DNA from: Euryarchaeota archaeon UBA28
GTDB lineage: Archaea > Thermoplasmatota > Poseidoniia > Poseidoniales > Thalassarchaeaceae
DNA: 15,260 bases
Assembly: GCA_002501605.1 (NCBI GenBank)
Contig: DANW01000032.1
Span: 1 to 15,260, forward strand
Reading direction: 5' to 3'
Shown: in pieces, positions 14,238 through 15,260 of the stretch
Position numbering within the stretch: position 1 is the stretch's first letter
Layout: each line of letters starts with the position of its first letter
Translations under genes and position numbers: made by a program
The notes under the pieces: model-generated
The model's input: only the letters and a program-made list of their open reading frames with translations
Told to the model about the DNA's origin: nothing
Database searches by the model: none

Positions 14238-14504
14238 TCAGAGTCTTCCCATTTCTAGGGTCTCAATCTGTCCAACTAGTGGATCAATTTCCCTGACCCT
14301 TGCCTCAAACTCATCGACAGTTCCCTCTCCATCCTCTAGGACTGCCTGAACCTCTATGAACATCATTCCGAAGGCAAGGGGCTTGATCTCAAATGTCTGG
14401 ACCTCTTCTAGCTCACCAATTTTCATCGCGATCCCATCATAGTCCGGTTGCCCTTCCTCTGGCTGATCCATAGTTACTTTGTACTTCACCACTACATGCC
14501 CCAT
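14238..14504 (-). CDS. ef1b: Translation elongation factor 1-beta (aEF-1B)
   Basis: Exchanges GDP for GTP on elongation factor 1-alpha during translation. The 88-aa protein is the minimal archaeal form equivalent to the C-terminal catalytic domain of eukaryotic EF-1 beta. Recognisable parts are the VVVKYKV start, the EIKPLAFGMMFIEVQAVL core (IKPLAFG matches the family's I-x-P-I-AFG), and a DEFEARVREIDPLVGQIE end. ATG 14504 follows GAGGAGG by 7 bases. It is downstream of the zinc-ribbon gene on the same strand, separated by 12 bases and with the ribosome site overlapping that gene's stop. Confidence 0.92.
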   Translation of the reverse strand: MGHVVVKYKVTMDQPEEGQPDYDGIAMKIGELEEVQTFEIKPLAFGMMFIEVQAVLEDGEGTVDEFEARVREIDPLVGQIETLEMGRL

Positions 14505-14511
14505 ACTAGTG

Positions 14512-14518
14512 CCTCCTC
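14512..14518 (-). promoter_or_regulatory. Shine-Dalgarno site for aEF-1 beta
   Basis: GAGGAGG on the minus strand overlaps the TGA stop of the zinc-ribbon gene. It ends 7 bases before the ATG at 14504, the expected spacing for strong initiation. Confidence 0.65.
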
Positions 14519-14684
14519 AAGGTCCTTGGAATCCACACTTTGTGCAAACGTAAGGTACGCTCTGAAGTCTGCATCGCCTGCTTCTTCCGATCGCGTAACC
14601 GCATTCCGGGCAAGGGAAAGAGGTACTTCTGGAGTCTACCAGAGGCAATCCCGATGCCGTACATGTGCTCGTCCGTGCTGTCAT
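14517..14684 (-). CDS. Small zinc-ribbon protein of the HVO_2753-like family, two cysteines replaced
   Basis: A 55-aa protein. It aligns over nearly its whole length with the small archaeal double-zinc-finger proteins typified by Haloferax HVO_2753 (pattern CxxCG, CPxCG, I-x-RCxxCR-x-Q, CxxCGFxGP). Present here are CPECG, CRLQS and CTKCGFQGP. In the first knuckle the expected second Cys is Ser (CTAS), and in the third knuckle the expected first Cys is Ser (SRRC). So six of eight cysteines remain. ATG 14684 follows GAGGGA, a good ribosome binding site, and fits the family length; the frame is open further upstream without homology. It precedes aEF-1 beta, the same pairing I recall for HVO_2753, supporting a translation-related role. 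Binding RNA or the ribosome is an inference. Confidence 0.8.
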   Translation of the reverse strand: MTARTSTCTASGLPLVDSRSTSFPCPECGYAIGRSRRCRLQSVPYVCTKCGFQGP

Positions 14685-14776
14685 TCCATTCCCTCGACGA
14701 GGCGCCGAGCCACACCCCCCTTTTAGCGTTGACCGATGGCAAGAGGTCACCATTGCAATGAATTGAAATGAAGGCC

Positions 14777-14793
14777 CCCCTACCGTAAAGGGG
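14777..14793 (+). promoter_or_regulatory. Hairpin overlapping the cupin gene's ribosome binding site
   Basis: CCCCT (14777-14781) can pair with AGGGG (14789-14793) across a 7-base loop. The 3' arm is part of the AAGGGGTGA ribosome site 7 bases before the GTG start at 14801. Pairing would hide that site. It is a candidate translational control element, but the stem is only 5 bp. Confidence 0.3.
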
Positions 14794-14800
14794 TGATTAA

Positions 14801-15253
14801 GTGAGCGAAGAGGAGCTGTCTTTGTCCGGTGAGCAGAACGACCTATCGGAGTTTGTTTCAGATGAGGGAGGAATATGGAGTCTGAGGAATGTGGAGAAGA
14901 TCAGAGGTTGGAACAATATCGAATATGGGGCTGGCCTGTCGGGCAAGAATACCCCCTCTACTGGCCTGTCAATGAACAGGGCTTACATACCTCCGGGAGG
15001 AGTTGCAAAGGCGCATATCCATGTGGATTTCGATGTCATGATCTATCTTCTGAAAGGGAGCGTGAGGCACGAGTACGGGCCACGCTGCAGAAATTCGGTT
15101 GTCCACAGTGAGGGGGACATGTTCTACATTGAGCCGGGCCTTCCGCACGAGGTATTCAATGTCTCAGAAACCGAATGGGTACACGCTATTGTCTCAAGGT
15201 CAGATGCTTCAGAGTGGCAGAACATCGTTCCCTATGACAGAAATTCAGATTGA
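14801..15253 (+). CDS. Cupin-domain protein
   Basis: A 150-aa single-domain cupin, a small beta-barrel. The two conserved motifs are clear. Motif 1 is around residues 64-86, with PPGGVAKAHIH and a closing Gly; metal ligands are probably His72 and His74. The position normally held by Glu looks to be Asp78. Motif 2 is GDMFYIEPGLPHEVFN (105-120), with His116 the last ligand. Cupins include isomerases, dioxygenases, sugar-binding and signalling proteins, so the reaction cannot be named. The first 35 residues are acidic and outside the barrel. GTG at 14801 is well placed after AAGGGGTGA. The gene is divergent from the zinc-ribbon gene across a 116-bp spacer and ends 7 bases before the window edge. 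Confidence 0.87.
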   Translation: MSEEELSLSGEQNDLSEFVSDEGGIWSLRNVEKIRGWNNIEYGAGLSGKNTPSTGLSMNRAYIPPGGVAKAHIHVDFDVMIYLLKGSVRHEYGPRCRNSVVHSEGDMFYIEPGLPHEVFNVSETEWVHAIVSRSDASEWQNIVPYDRNSD

Positions 15254-15260
15254 TATCACT

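Noticed and set aside
14506..14753. Longer upstream start (78 aa) for the zinc-ribbon protein
   Set aside because: The extra N-terminal residues have no similarity to the family, and GAGGGA sits at the right distance from ATG 14684.

Overview
The window is most likely from an uncultivated marine archaeon of the Thermoplasmatota, with Poseidoniales (Marine Group II) the best fit. It carries several purely archaeal or archaeal/eukaryotic-type genes: Cbf5-like pseudouridine synthase, archaeal cytidylate kinase, a DUF106/EMC3 membrane protein, RNA polymerase subunit L, aEF-1 beta and a DUF2240 protein. Alongside these are bacterial-type genes (GTP cyclohydrolase II, a TusA-like protein, a DeaD/CsdA-like DEAD-box helicase) and a large CARDB surface protein with a C-terminal anchor. 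That mixture is typical of Marine Group II genomes. The lineage is inferred from gene content, not from a phylogeny.

Layout. (1) 1-2664, plus strand: the tail of a gene ending in a Glu-Pro repeat and a zinc ribbon, then DUF106/EMC3, cytidylate kinase and Cbf5/TruB. The last three are tightly packed and form the archaeal DUF106-cmk-truB cluster. The kinase appears to start at CTG. (2) 2665-5207: a 160-bp spacer, then a minus-strand gene for a secreted, membrane-anchored Ig-like/CARDB protein. (3) 5307-5382, plus strand: tRNA-His(GTG), divergent from the surface protein gene. (4) 5388-9249, minus strand: an apparent five-gene operon of HEAT-repeat protein, 94-aa orphan, DEAD-box helicase, TusA-like protein and ribA, transcribed in that order. 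(5) 9344-9919, plus strand: DUF2240. (6) 9921-12455, minus strand: an RND/MMPL-family transporter. (7) 12565-14236, plus strand: rpoL and truD. (8) 14238-14684, minus strand: a small zinc-ribbon protein and aEF-1 beta. (9) 14801-15253, plus strand: a cupin protein.

The dominant theme is RNA and protein synthesis: two pseudouridine synthases of different families, tRNA-His, an RNA helicase, RNA polymerase subunit L, elongation factor 1-beta and a zinc-ribbon partner, plus a membrane-insertase-like protein. Riboflavin synthesis, surface and export functions are interspersed. No insertion sequence, CRISPR array, integrase or phage gene was seen, and no stretch over 300 bases lacks a gene. The most notable points are the CTG-initiated kinase, a zinc-ribbon protein that has lost one cysteine from each of two knuckles, an orphan protein translationally coupled to a HEAT-repeat gene in a helicase/ribA operon, and several small palindromes or hairpins in divergent spacers.
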